From contig NHNY01000030.1 in the NCBI GenBank assembly GCA_002786065.1, forward strand, positions 248,001-312,000: DNA of 64,000 bases. Direction: 5' to 3'. Source of the DNA: Microcyclospora pomicola (taxonomy: Eukaryota > Ascomycota > Dothideomycetes > Capnodiales). The notes under the pieces were generated by a model. It made no database searches. It saw only the letters and a list, made by a program, of their open reading frames with translations, and was not told the DNA's origin. Positions 31,208-41,123 of this stretch are shown here, piece by piece (positions within the stretch are counted from its first letter, which is position 1; each line of letters opens with the position of its first letter). Position numbers and translations under genes: made by a program.

Positions 31208-31912
31208 TTACTTCTTTTCAAAGTCCGAAGCCTGTAAGTTTCGAGTCATGGAAGGCAATTTGACCTGCAGAATTGTTAGCACTTCTTCCCCTCCACAAAG
31301 TATGCTCCGAGCATGCGTCAAGACCATCGGATGGATCGAAGACCCCGGACTCACCACTAGTCCATCTAATGCCTTGCTCATGCTGACCTGGCAGCCCAAC
31401 CTACTGGTTTCCGTCAGGCCAAAGGCGAGGTCAAGCATGTCGTTCTCATCATCACTAGGCTCCTCCATCTTGTCGTATGTTGCTTCATCTTGGACCACAA
31501 TGTGACAAGTACTGCAAGCGCAGCTTCCGCCGCATGCGCCCTCCATCTCCAAGTCGTGGGCTTGTGCAATGTCCAGTAAATTGTCCCCATCAGCAACCTC
31601 GAAAGAATGTGAACGGCCTTCTTTGTCGATGAATGTTACATGGCGCTCTTCGCCAGGACGTGGTGGTTTGAGATCACCATGGGGCCGTGCTGGAGTCGAG
31701 CTGAATGAGCGTCGAATGTGATGCGTCGATGAAGCGACGGTCCTTCTGGAAAACAGTGTCTGCGTCGGTGAACTGTTTCGACCGCATATGGGGCTTCGTA
31801 TTTGCTTGCTGTGAAACGCTTGACTCCGCAAGGCGATCTGGGGGCTACTGTCTCTTACTACTTGTGGCCGGCTAGCAGCAAACGCCCGGCGAAGGCACTG
31901 TCGTTGAAGCAT
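31208..31912 (-). CDS. YAH1: Mitochondrial [2Fe-2S] ferredoxin (adrenodoxin type)
   Basis: Electron carrier of the mitochondrial matrix, used in Fe-S cluster assembly and heme A and ubiquinone synthesis. Two exons (31912-31355, 31264-31208) give 204 residues. A long basic presequence, rich in Arg and Ser, reaches about residue 75. The ferredoxin fold has cluster ligands Cys127, Cys133, Cys136 (CGGSCACSTC) and Cys174 (RLGCQ). The 90-nt intron (GTGAGT, branch GTGCTAAC, acceptor CAG) joins ALDGLV to VKLPSMTRN, the conserved end. It is a multiple of three without stops, so unspliced RNA stays open. The frame also continues upstream of the chosen ATG, with an in-frame ATG near 32032; the chosen MLQRQCLRR start best fits a presequence. 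Confidence 0.94.
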   Translation of the reverse strand: MLQRQCLRRAFAASRPQVVRDSSPQIALRSQAFHSKQIRSPICGRNSSPTQTLFSRRTVASSTHHIRRSFSSTPARPHGDLKPPRPGEERHVTFIDKEGRSHSFEVADGDNLLDIAQAHDLEMEGACGGSCACSTCHIVVQDEATYDKMEEPSDDENDMLDLAFGLTETSRLGCQVSMSKALDGLVVSPGSSIHPMVLTHARSILCGGEEVLTILQVKLPSMTRNLQASDFEKK

Positions 31913-33018
31913 GTTCGGGGCTATTGGCTGGGGAAAAGTAAACTGTCTGATAGGAAGAGGAGAGGACGGCGTGGCGAGTCGAGTGGCAGATGCATTTGTC
32001 GGCGTACGGCGCAGCTTCAAACCAGAGCTCATGCGCTTTGCATGCGTGACACTGGACCTGATGATGATCCACCTCACGTCTAATAATGCTGACTCGCACA
32101 GTTTGGGATTATTATTCACTCGGCGCACGGATCATCGGCTTGACCCGCCTACATGAGGTATGTCTTGGGCTTCTGTTCCAAGTGTTTCACATCATTGTTC
32201 ACTTCGAGCATCAGTAATATACTCCGAATCGCAAAACAACAGGGCTACATATCTGTGGCCACCAGTCTCCAATTGATGAGGCTTAAGAGAATCTACGACA
32301 TATTGGCCCGATCACTAGCTACCGGCTTTTCATGTGCAGGATTGATGTATTGATTGTTCCAAGTCATGGAATTTGACGCTCACTCGCAAGAATCACATTG
32401 CAGACCTTATTCTAGTACTTCCCCAAGGCGATGGCCGCTGGATATGCGATAGTAATAGCTCTCTTGTTGAAGACCTACCTAGAATGTATTGACCCGTTGG
32501 TAAGTTTGCCTGAAGCATTTGGCGGATATCATGCATAGAACTACCGTACGAAGCGTGCGAGCTCCATCCATTCACCATGACGGTTCAAGAAAGTACACAG
32601 CATCTTCACGGTGAAGACGATTCAACACTCATGGGCGCACCCCAGCGACTGAATGCCAAGTCATCACGATCCACGTATGCTGGCAAGTGAAAGCTGTACT
32701 GTATCATCTGTATGTATCGCTCCACCACGAACTCAAAGCATGGCAATACGGTTTTAATGCCGCGCCACGCCTAGATTCCGCCGTGTTTGTGGGGAGGGGG
32801 AGAACGTGCGTCCCGCTAAGGTAATTACATACACCACGCGTGTTTACGATCATACCAACTTCTTCGATAAGGGGACCACCTAGGACCTGATGCCACCTTC
32901 CATGTAACAAATCTGTGCATACACTCTCTATTGCTACTACTTTTGCTTCTCTAGTCCCTTGCTGCCATGTGCGCCAATCGTGCGACTTACCGTCCGCGAT
33001 CAGTTACATCTAGCGGGA
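31913..33018. other. Divergent intergenic region, YAH1 and DUF4048-like gene
   Basis: 1.1 kb of shared 5' region. Part nearest YAH1 (to about 32128) is open in the YAH1 frame and may belong to it if an upstream start is used. Otherwise no gene is recognised. Confidence 0.45.
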
Positions 33019-34758
33019 ATGGACGATGTCGCAGTGCCCCATAGGACCACATCGCAGCGACACAGTCGCATACTCCCTATCAATGCCATCTCTCTCCTGG
33101 AAGGCGAGCCCCCTAGCTCTTCGCAAACCTCGCCTGAGCCTGGTAGTGGACGATCTAGCTTTCAAAGTCATAGCAGGACTCTATCAACCACAGCCGGCGG
33201 CAACCCCGACTTGCCTCGATCGAATCGCCTCTCCTTATCATTTCCTGTACAATATACAGATGTGAAAAGCGCCGTACCTGCTTTATCTTCCGAAAGTTGG
33301 GAAGCCCCGGCAGTCCTCCCAGAATCGGCCGCTGCACCCACAGGGCAGACTGATACCAGTTTCTTGACCGCAATCGCGACACAAGAAAGAAAAGTGTTGG
33401 AGTTGAAAGAGGAGCTGCTTCGCGCGGAGGCTGATCTCAATGAGATAAAGAAAAGATGGGCGAAACATGAAGCGAACAAGAAAAGAAACGATGCGAAGCA
33501 GGTCACCAAGTTGCAGACTCTGCCAATGTTCACCGATTCTCCCGACGGCGGTAGCGCTGCAGGGGCGCACAGATCGAGCGTGGGCATGCTTCAAGAGATA
33601 GAGCGGAGAAAGGCTCTGTTGAATGCCACTCGAAATCCAAGTAGAACTGTCTTCAAGGGATCGCGGCACACAAGGACGTTGTCTTTGCTTGCGCCGGCGA
33701 CATCGCCAACCATCCGCGATGGCACTGGCGATCTATTACAGCCTCTTCCAGAAAGAAGAGAGAGCTTGCATACACAGCCAACAACAAGATTATCGGATGA
33801 CAAGACTGACAAGACCCGACCGCCTCTGCTCTCCAGGTCTTCTACGACGGGAGACTTGACCGCGGAAGTAGCTAGACATGCCACTGCGGCTATCAACCTT
33901 CCTGATGCCGCGCTCGATCGAGATGTCTTCATTCGAACAGGCAAGAAAATGGCTACTGATCTGAAGGACGGCTTGTGGACGTTCTTAGAAGATCTCAGGC
34001 AAGCTACCGTAGGAGAAGATGCGACTGTGATACCACCACCCCACGTGCGACGGAAAAGCTCGGCACAGACGGTGACCATGGCGCGAAGACAGGCTAGCAA
34101 AAGCAGCCTACGGCAGAGCTCGAGGGATAGCAGTATCGGTGCTCGTAAGGAGGACAAGAGTGCCAAGGGGACGAGTCCGGCGCGGAAAGCAAAACAAGCA
34201 AAGAACTCGCCCCAGCCCCCCCAGCCGCCACTGCCAGATCTAGCAGATCCATCCTTCTGGAGCGAGCATGGGATTGCTCAAACAACCCCAACGCTTGTGA
34301 AGAAGACCTCGGGAAGGCGACTACAGGACATGAAATCGCACGCGAGGGCACAATCGGTCGCTTCCAGTGAAGCTTGGGATTCGTGGGATCCCGACTCGCC
34401 AAAAGCCGCCAGGTCACAGTCCGATTCACGTTCATCCAGTACGGCATCAGAAGCGATTACAATGCCATCATCCGTGTCCACTTCGACAAGTCCAAGGACA
34501 AGCACGGACAAAGATGCGAGGAAAGATCCGATTCCTTGGCCTGCCTTGAGTAAATTGGGCCCTGCAACCTTGAGACGTACGGCGAGTCATTTGATGTCGG
34601 AGTGGGAGAAGTCCTTGACACCCGATCCCGGGCAGGAATTCACCGGACAGCATGATTATTTGGGATTGGGTGAGCAGGCTATCGTCAAGTCGAGCTTGTC
34701 GCCGAAGATCGGCACGACCAGTAACGAACATAAAGAACGAAGGAGTAAAGTTGATTGA
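33019..34758 (+). CDS. DUF4048-like low-complexity protein
   Basis: Single exon of 579 residues from ATG 33019 (MDDVAVPHR); the frame stays open upstream only from a TTG. It resembles the fungal DUF4048 family by its short coiled coil at about 120-165 (LTAIATQERKVLELKEELLR and EADLNEIKKRWAKHEANKK). A segment near 300-340 follows (DRDVFIRTGKKMATDLKDGLWTF, with LEDLRQATVGED). The rest is Ser/Thr/Arg/Pro-rich and disordered, with poly-Pro (PQPPQPPLPD) near 410. A conserved-looking PWPALSKLGPATLRRTASHL lies near the end. No enzyme motif is present, and the family has no established function that I can state. The family call comes from memory of the coiled-coil block. Confidence 0.72.
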   Translation: MDDVAVPHRTTSQRHSRILPINAISLLEGEPPSSSQTSPEPGSGRSSFQSHSRTLSTTAGGNPDLPRSNRLSLSFPVQYTDVKSAVPALSSESWEAPAVLPESAAAPTGQTDTSFLTAIATQERKVLELKEELLRAEADLNEIKKRWAKHEANKKRNDAKQVTKLQTLPMFTDSPDGGSAAGAHRSSVGMLQEIERRKALLNATRNPSRTVFKGSRHTRTLSLLAPATSPTIRDGTGDLLQPLPERRESLHTQPTTRLSDDKTDKTRPPLLSRSSTTGDLTAEVARHATAAINLPDAALDRDVFIRTGKKMATDLKDGLWTFLEDLRQATVGEDATVIPPPHVRRKSSAQTVTMARRQASKSSLRQSSRDSSIGARKEDKSAKGTSPARKAKQAKNSPQPPQPPLPDLADPSFWSEHGIAQTTPTLVKKTSGRRLQDMKSHARAQSVASSEAWDSWDPDSPKAARSQSDSRSSSTASEAITMPSSVSTSTSPRTSTDKDARKDPIPWPALSKLGPATLRRTASHLMSEWEKSLTPDPGQEFTGQHDYLGLGEQAIVKSSLSPKIGTTSNEHKERRSKVD

Positions 34759-35156
34759 GAGGGTGTTTCTTGGATGCTGTCCATTTGGGTTCTGTTTGGC
34801 ATGTATCTAGCCTGGGGTGTCTCTCCATGTTGTCAATTCCATGGGTCTGGATACGCTTTGGGATCTGTGATCATGACTTTGGGCATGTATGAATGTTCTT
34901 ATCTGCGATCTGTGCATGTATAGCCTGTTGCGAACAGTGGTCGAGTGGACATGTAGAGCACCAAAGCCTCACCGCCAGCGGTGCGGAGGTGATGCGGTTC
35001 TGGTTCCCCATCAGGATTAGTGTATCTTCAGAAAGTTGAATGCATAGGGCCCCTAGAGTAGTCCACCCACGACTTCACGCTTGACCATCCTTCTGCATCC
35101 CAAGCTTTTTCTTCACATTCCGGTCTCTTCTTCGCATTTGCGCGATCTCAGCGACT
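34759..35156. other. Intergenic upstream of TIM22
   Basis: 398 bp holding the 3' flank of the DUF4048-like gene and the TIM22 promoter. A pyrimidine-rich leader precedes the TIM22 ATG. No other gene seen. Confidence 0.5.
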
Positions 35157-35762
35157 ATGGCGTTTCCAGGCATGGGTATGGGTGGCCGCACTGCCGGTAT
35201 GGATCCTGACCAGCTTCAGGCTCAGCAGATGATCAAGATGGTATGCATACTCGTTCATTTCTTCACACCGAAGTACTTTACTCATTATTACGCGCAGATG
35301 CAAGGCGTGATGGAATCATGCCCCGGAAAGACCGTCATGTCCGGCACGATGGGTTTTGCATTGGGTGGTGTCTTCGGCCTTTTCATGTCCAGTATGCGAT
35401 ACGACACACCCATGGGAGCCAGTCTGCCCGGCGGCATACCGAACATCGACAAACTTCCGATGAAAGAGCAGCTGCGGCGCGGGTTCGCAGACATGGGTAA
35501 AGCGTCGTATTCCTCAGCGAAGAACTTCGGCTACATCGGCGCATTGTTCTCCGGCACAGAGTGCGTGATTGAAGGATTCAGGGCGAAGAACGACATGTAC
35601 AATGGTGTGGCGGCTGGATGTTTCACCGGAGGCTGGTTGGCAAGGACGGCGGGACCGCAGGCAGCGTGCGTGGGGTGCTTGGGGTTCGCGGCCTTCTCGG
35701 CTGCCATTGATGGATATATGCGCATGGAGACGACTGACCGCGGCGCGGATCCGATCATTTGA
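35157..35762 (+). CDS. TIM22: Mitochondrial inner membrane translocase Tim22
   Basis: Channel-forming subunit of the TIM22 complex, which inserts carrier proteins into the inner membrane. Two exons (35157-35240, 35298-35762) give 182 residues. The 57-nt intron (GTATGC to GCAG) joins QQMIKM to [16 protein letters not shown], matching the family; it is a multiple of three and stop-free. The Tim17/22/23 fold has four hydrophobic segments: [17 protein letters not shown], the [16 protein letters not shown] region, [14 protein letters not shown] and [20 protein letters not shown]. Cys residues near the first and fourth helices match those that form a disulfide in Tim22. The short Met/Gly-rich N-terminus faces the intermembrane space in known orthologues. 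Confidence 0.94.
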   Translation: MAFPGMGMGGRTAGMDPDQLQAQQMIKMVCILVHFFTPKYFTHYYAQMQGVMESCPGKTVMSGTMGFALGGVFGLFMSSMRYDTPMGASLPGGIPNIDKLPMKEQLRRGFADMGKASYSSAKNFGYIGALFSGTECVIEGFRAKNDMYNGVAAGCFTGGWLARTAGPQAACVGCLGFAAFSAAIDGYMRMETTDRGADPII

Positions 35763-36696
35763 AAGAGCATGATGTATGACATGTTGGCGCGCTTGGAGTG
35801 CGTCGTACTCCGCCCAGGCGCAATCATACGCCCATGGAACGTTGGCTGCTTGGATGGACGACATGGGCGCAGCCACGCGAACCAAGACCGCAAGGCATGT
35901 TGAGCTTCTATGGCACTGGCAGTGCATTCACCGACCGCTTCCTAGCGCAGACGTATGTGCTCAGCGCCACCGCGAGCTGCGCGGATGGCTGCACGTTGGC
36001 ACAAACGACTACACTCCACTCAACCACATCATCGACTGTGTGTACAGAAAGGTGCATCACTAATACATGCATGACTGACCTTCTTGCTTTCTGGCACCTT
36101 CATAACCCGGTAGTCATCATTGCAGATACACTACTTGCCGTTCTCGACATTACTCAATCGCTGAGCAAGATTGGTCTGCCAACAGGACTGGGCGCGACCA
36201 ATACTTTTGCGAGTCGTGATTCGTCCCTGAGGCTATGGCAGGTGGGGAGACGAAGCGGTCCATTGAGCACGGTGGTCGGCTTCGAGTGCACGTAGGATCT
36301 CAGAAGCGCAATCGAAACAAGCCATAGACCGGAGTTTTGCTCCCTGAAAATCATTGCTCCACTCCGTCTCATCATTCAGATGCTATATAACCTATCATTC
36401 CCGGATGAATAGAAAGGCTGAAAACCCCTAGGGTGCTATGAAAGGAGGTCCAACGCGACATGAGTCCCCCCGTCCGTATGTGTTTGCAACCATGTCAGAG
36501 GGTTTCCAACCCGAGCACTGCAAGATACAGCAGTGACTCCGCCCTCCAACGTCCGGACCATGCTTCCTTAATATCGACATCATGACTTCGTCAATTGTTC
36601 CGTCAGCAGAGTAGTCTGCATCCGCTCTATCTTGGCCTCCCTGCTTGCTGCTTTTGCCCGAAGCGCCGCCCGGATATCGTCCACGCTGCTAGCCTC
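35763..36696. other. Convergent intergenic region, TIM22 and bestrophin-like gene
   Basis: 934 bp between two 3' ends. Open stretches on the + strand (for example 35798-36295) have no recognisable features. A CTATATAA word occurs near 36380, but I find no gene attached to it. Confidence 0.45.
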
Positions 36697-37986
36697 CTAG
36701 GCCTTGTACTCCAAGCTGCTCAACGGCCACAAGACTTTCGTCCCTGCCCCCGCCATCCAATCTTCCGTGTTCAAGGGTGCGGGACGCGAGGTCATCGCGT
36801 CGATGTCGTTGGCGAGCTCGTGGCAATAAGCATCCAGTGGTAGGTCATTGACGTCTTGACCGAACGGATTTTCGAGTTCGTGCCCGATTTGCGCCAGGCC
36901 TAAGATCACATAACCAGCCAGCATGGTTCCTGGAATCGACACCCAGCCGAGCAAACGCACGAGTTGGACAGGCAGGACAAGCACGTATGCCCAAGTGATC
37001 TGCGCGATTGAAATGGAATATGCGATCGGCAAGGGGGTGTTGACGACTCGCTCGACGCCGACGAGCACTTCCCCCAACCCTGTCAGCAGAGTCATTGCTT
37101 GACCTTGATTACATCCGAGCGCAAGAGTTTTGTTCTGGAACACCGACTCGAAGTAGGCAGACAGATACGTGAGCACTTCTAGCGGAGTATTGCCGAGATT
37201 GTCTTTGGAGCCTTTGACCAGCCTGCGTGGGTTGGATACTGCGAATGAGAGCCCAAGATACTGCCCGATGGCTTTCCAACGAGACAAGTCCTGCTCCCGC
37301 AATTCCTCCTGATCGGCTTCATGCGCAAGCGTTTTCAAATGGCCAATCAATGGTTGCAGGTCGGGGTACTCCACAGAAGGTTCGAAGCGCAGACGATGCT
37401 TGAGGGAGACCGCAAAAGCATTGAGGAGGTTCATTGCTGTAAGTTTGCCCAGGAGGTCTGATTTGCCGAGCTCCGCGGATTCATGATGGCGTTCCTGGAC
37501 ATGCACCCAGATGATGCGAGCCAGGTTGCGTGAGGTCAGAATGAGCTGTGACCAATACTTGCGACCTTCCGTGTAGCGTTCATAGGCGGTGGAAGAGCGG
37601 AAGGAGAGCGCCAGACCAACCACGAAACCAGTGACCGTCAGGAGTACGTTGCTGACACCGAGCGGGTAGACAAATTGGCAGATACACTGAATCATGGTTG
37701 ACCAGATGGCCAGAAAGAATAACGGGAGTAACATCTTGGGCAGGACGCTGCCATGCATGCGGAGGAAGAATGGCCATTTGGAATGCCGGCTGAGGTCTCG
37801 TGGACCGGTGAAGTAGTCCTCGAGATCCACAGACTTCCGCATCGAAATGTGGTACATAGGTGGGAAATGTGTATGGTTCGCATTGCTATGTCTCCGCGCA
37901 GGTGGAGGATTGGACGACGGAGCCATGGAAAGCGTGATGATGACGGTCGGCAGCCACGTTATGAGCCAGTCCCTGTGTTTGCGCAT
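36697..37986 (-). CDS. Bestrophin-like anion channel (UPF0187/RFP-TM)
   Basis: Membrane protein of the bestrophin/UPF0187 family, predicted chloride or other anion channel. Single exon, up to 429 residues. The conserved fungal N-terminal block is DLEDYFTGPRDLSRHSKWPF, with RMHGSVLP next, leading into two membrane segments (MLLPLFFLAIWSTMIQC, VLLTVTGFVVGLALSFRSS). The family motif SSTAYERYTEGRKYWSQL follows near 140. Two more membrane segments (ISIAQITWAYVLVLPVQL, IPGTMLAGYVILGLAQIG) precede HELENPFGQDVNDLPLD, the conserved acidic cytosolic motif. The start is uncertain: ATG 37926 (MAPSSNPPPARR, context CCATGG) is a good alternative to 37986, since the extra 20 residues are not family-like. 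Confidence 0.88.
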   Translation of the reverse strand: MRKHRDWLITWLPTVIITLSMAPSSNPPPARRHSNANHTHFPPMYHISMRKSVDLEDYFTGPRDLSRHSKWPFFLRMHGSVLPKMLLPLFFLAIWSTMIQCICQFVYPLGVSNVLLTVTGFVVGLALSFRSSTAYERYTEGRKYWSQLILTSRNLARIIWVHVQERHHESAELGKSDLLGKLTAMNLLNAFAVSLKHRLRFEPSVEYPDLQPLIGHLKTLAHEADQEELREQDLSRWKAIGQYLGLSFAVSNPRRLVKGSKDNLGNTPLEVLTYLSAYFESVFQNKTLALGCNQGQAMTLLTGLGEVLVGVERVVNTPLPIAYSISIAQITWAYVLVLPVQLVRLLGWVSIPGTMLAGYVILGLAQIGHELENPFGQDVNDLPLDAYCHELANDIDAMTSRPAPLNTEDWMAGAGTKVLWPLSSLEYKA

Positions 37987-40445
37987 GAAACATGCGAGAG
38001 AAGTGATGGCTGTAAGTGATGAAATGAGACTGGAACTGTTATTCGACGAATATGAATCCGATCAGCACAAGATGACATCGTATTGCTGATGCGCTACCAT
38101 TGTTGGTGTTGAAAGGAACAAGCTGTTCATGCATAGGCAAGGACGATGTGGGAAAGGTGGTAGAAGGCATAGACGTACTAACCTCTGCTCGTTTGGCTGA
38201 ATACTTACGGTATTATTTGCGCACCAGTCACGCCCATAGTAGGAGCATAGTCTGATCAGATGGGACTACGAACCGCATTGCAGCATCTCAGGTATGTACG
38301 TGTTCATGTAGATACTGCATACACATGCTCCCTGGAGATGTGGTCGAGCGATCCGCAGTCTTGTACGTCTCATCGGTGGAAAGGAGGAGACTCTGCACAA
38401 TGGCGCTGCACAGCATATCGCCTACTCAGAGCCGACGAATCGAAATTGCAACTCGCCATGCCTGAACATGGGCTGTGTACTAGCATTGTACTTGCGGCTC
38501 TGGCAGGGTTACGATTTGATTGCGAAACACGAATTCAGGCTGGCCAGCTTCTTTTCATGGCTGAGATGCACAAAGTAACGAAGCTCTTGAAATGCGGTCC
38601 GCGATCTTCGATGATTGCGAATTCAATTGGAAACCGTGTGAGTGGCGCTGTGATGTTAGCAGCGGCGGAAAGGAGTTGACGAGGTTTTTGGTCCGGCAGA
38701 CATACAAACTTGCGGGGTTCACAGTCAACGACCTTACAAGCAACTCGCCTTGATTCCATCCCGATGATGACTTGGAACGTCAAGACCGCATCGTGTCTGT
38801 CTCCGGTGGTCTGTCATGTTACTATCATGTATCATTCAAGGGGAGAATGTTTGGAGCACGGTGAGAAGACTGGAGATGGCGTGGTAAGGAACGCTGCTTC
38901 AAGCCTGGCCACTACTGTAGTCCACTAGTCCAGCAACGATGATCAATACTCGTTCAGCCATCGGTCGACCACTAACAGGAAGAGAAACGTGCGGGGCAAG
39001 AGTATTATATCATGTAAAAGTTGACACTAAGTCGCAGTCTGTTCAGACTCGGATCACGGGAACCCGCACACATGATGTAATGAAAATGACTCGTGAAAGG
39101 GGAACTCTGAGACGTTTGCGTTTCGGCACGGTCACTAGATTCCCGGACGTTTGCTCGTTCAAGCATGACCTCGTTGTTCTGTCGTCTATGGTCTGCCTGA
39201 TCACACGATCGACACGGCGAAACCTTGTCTTTGTGAGCAATTCTGTTCTAATAATGGGTATGCTGATATCAGGAATGAGTGCAATTGCGTTGGGAAAGAA
39301 CATACAAGGCTTGAATGATCTTCGGACAAAACCAGCGAAGCCTCGATCGGTGAACACCCGTAGTTGACCGAGTCACGATGATGTTGGAGGCTTGGAGCGC
39401 AGTGCACTCAGGGGCCTCCTCCCTCGCCACATCGGGTGACCGCACTGCCGAGCGACGCCGCATCGAGTCGGTCAAGCAGGGGAATCGCACGAAATCGATC
39501 AGCCGGGAGCTCGTCCGATGCCCCAAAAAGACAAAGCAGGAGATTGACGCGGCGCTACGGGTTCGGCCCGTGTAACAGCCTCACAGCCTTCAACCCAAAT
39601 CGGACATGATCAGACAGTTGCAACAATCATTTTCAGAATGCTCGTCCAGTAGCCGCATCGCTTGGTCAACAAATCTCCCACTTCCCCTGTATACGATCGT
39701 GTCTAACCACGGGGCGGCCAGCAATGCTATTCGACCACGAAATCACTGTCCCGATCATCGACACCGTCACAAGGCCTCCGCCCTGCCGTTCGCTTAGCAT
39801 CTCGAGGCTTACTGCTAGTCTGGTGCCGATCTTTCTCGACGAACATACGCCTTGCATGCCGACTTGTATACACACTTAATCTCCCAATGTTCAGATATCA
39901 GCGATATCGACGCGCAACTCAGCAAGAGCGGTTGTCCTGGGTCGCAACGTAGTCCCAAGCAGGACGGCATCTTGGCCTTCAACACGCAGATTTGGACAAT
40001 GTCACAATGGTCAAGGGCGCAAAACAAGCGCTGACAGAGATTTAGGTTCGACCGGCGCTGAAGATCTCAATCACTCGATCATCACTTCGGACACTACCGA
40101 CGCACCAGCTGTAGCTTACTTTGGTGTTCGCAGACCAGAGGGACATCCTTGCCCATGCTCTCGTGGTCCAACGGCATCCAGTTCGACGTGTTGGCGCGAA
40201 GCCCAGCAGTCGACTGAAGCCCGAGTCGCTCGTACGGGGTAGCGTGGACCAAACCGCATAATCACATATATTCCTCCTCCAGGCCCAGTCCCTTTCGTTT
40301 CTCTTTCTTCTCCGTTCTCTACCAACTGAAATCTCTCTATTTCAACCACACTCATTTGTGCAAACGTTATCTACATTTCAACTTCGATCAATTCCAGTCC
40401 CTTTTCAAACCACACCTCAATCATCTCTCCAACCCTACAACAAAA
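37987..40445. other. Large intergenic gap with the secreted-protein promoter
   Basis: 2.46 kb, the largest gap in the window. Open stretches exist, for example 38939-39367 (+, 142 codons) and 39378-39575 (+), but none shows a domain, targeting signal or credible splicing. A 5-bp GC hairpin (ACGGG/CCCGT) lies near 39560. The last 180 bp hold a CATATATT element and a strong pyrimidine tract just ahead of the secreted protein gene. No transposon ends are evident. Confidence 0.4.
40265..40330 (+). promoter_or_regulatory. TATA-like element plus pyrimidine tract
   Basis: CATATATT at 40265-40272 is followed by about 50 nt that are almost wholly C/T. CT-rich leaders next to the transcription start are typical of strongly expressed filamentous fungal genes. 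It lies 115-180 bp upstream of the ATG at 40446, so it probably belongs to the small secreted protein gene. Confidence 0.5.
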
Positions 40446-41123
40446 ATGCGTTTCTCTACCATCTTCGCTGTTATCGCTTCGGCGCTCATCTCCACCTCTG
40501 TGGCTCTCCCCATCGCCGGCGGCTCATCTGAGCCCACCGATGCTGCTGGCAGCTTGACCGCCATCGGTTCTGCTGTGGGGTCAACCCTCGGCAGTGAGTT
40601 TTCACCACTCATGCTCTCTTGCTGGATACTAATGACTGTTCCATAGGCGCGGACGGGAATGCCAATGGATCAGATGACGCGGACATCGTCGGCTCGACGC
40701 TGGGCTCAGTGACCGACAACTCCGGGAATGCAGTGGGGAGTGCGACCGGCAAGTCAAGATCAGCGACCGCCTCTTGACAGCTTAGCATACTAACGTCGTT
40801 GCGACAGGCGATAACGGGGATAATGACACTGGAAACTCGGGCTCGATCGGTTCGTTTCCACTTTCTCCACTCCAGGCTGCACATGCTTACAGTTTTGTAG
40901 GTGACGGAAACTCCGCTGGTGATGGTAGCGCGGACAACAACGGAGGAAACGGATCAAACGACGGATCTGGAAACTCTGTGACTGTGAGTACTCTCTCGTT
41001 CATCAACTTCCGCCCATGATTCTGGTTTGTCGGTCGCGACAAAGGAGAAAGACTACATTCTGACGTCCTCTGCCGATTCCGATCACTGTCGATCCCACCG
41101 TTAACCTGTAGACGCTTCAATAG
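40446..41123 (+). CDS. Small secreted Gly/Asn/Asp/Ser-rich protein
   Basis: Five exons (40446-40593, 40647-40748, 40808-40849, 40901-40983, 41112-41123) encode 128 residues. The signal peptide is MRFSTIFAVIASALISTSVA. The mature chain is low-complexity, acidic, rich in Gly, Asn, Asp and Ser, and has no Cys. The motif GSTLGS occurs twice, with the similar GSATG and GSIG. Introns are 53, 59, 51 and 128 nt. Intron 2 is a GC-AG intron (GCAAGT, branch ATACTAAC, acceptor CAG). Introns 1-3 are all phase 1, so exons 2 and 3 are symmetric. The model rests on splice signals and an unbroken frame. I do not recognise the family; a cell-wall or matrix protein or an effector-like protein are guesses. Confidence 0.8.

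Noticed and set aside
38939-39367. 142-codon plus-strand frame in the large gap
   Set aside because: No domain, signal peptide or codon pattern supports it, and minus-strand frames of similar length overlap it.
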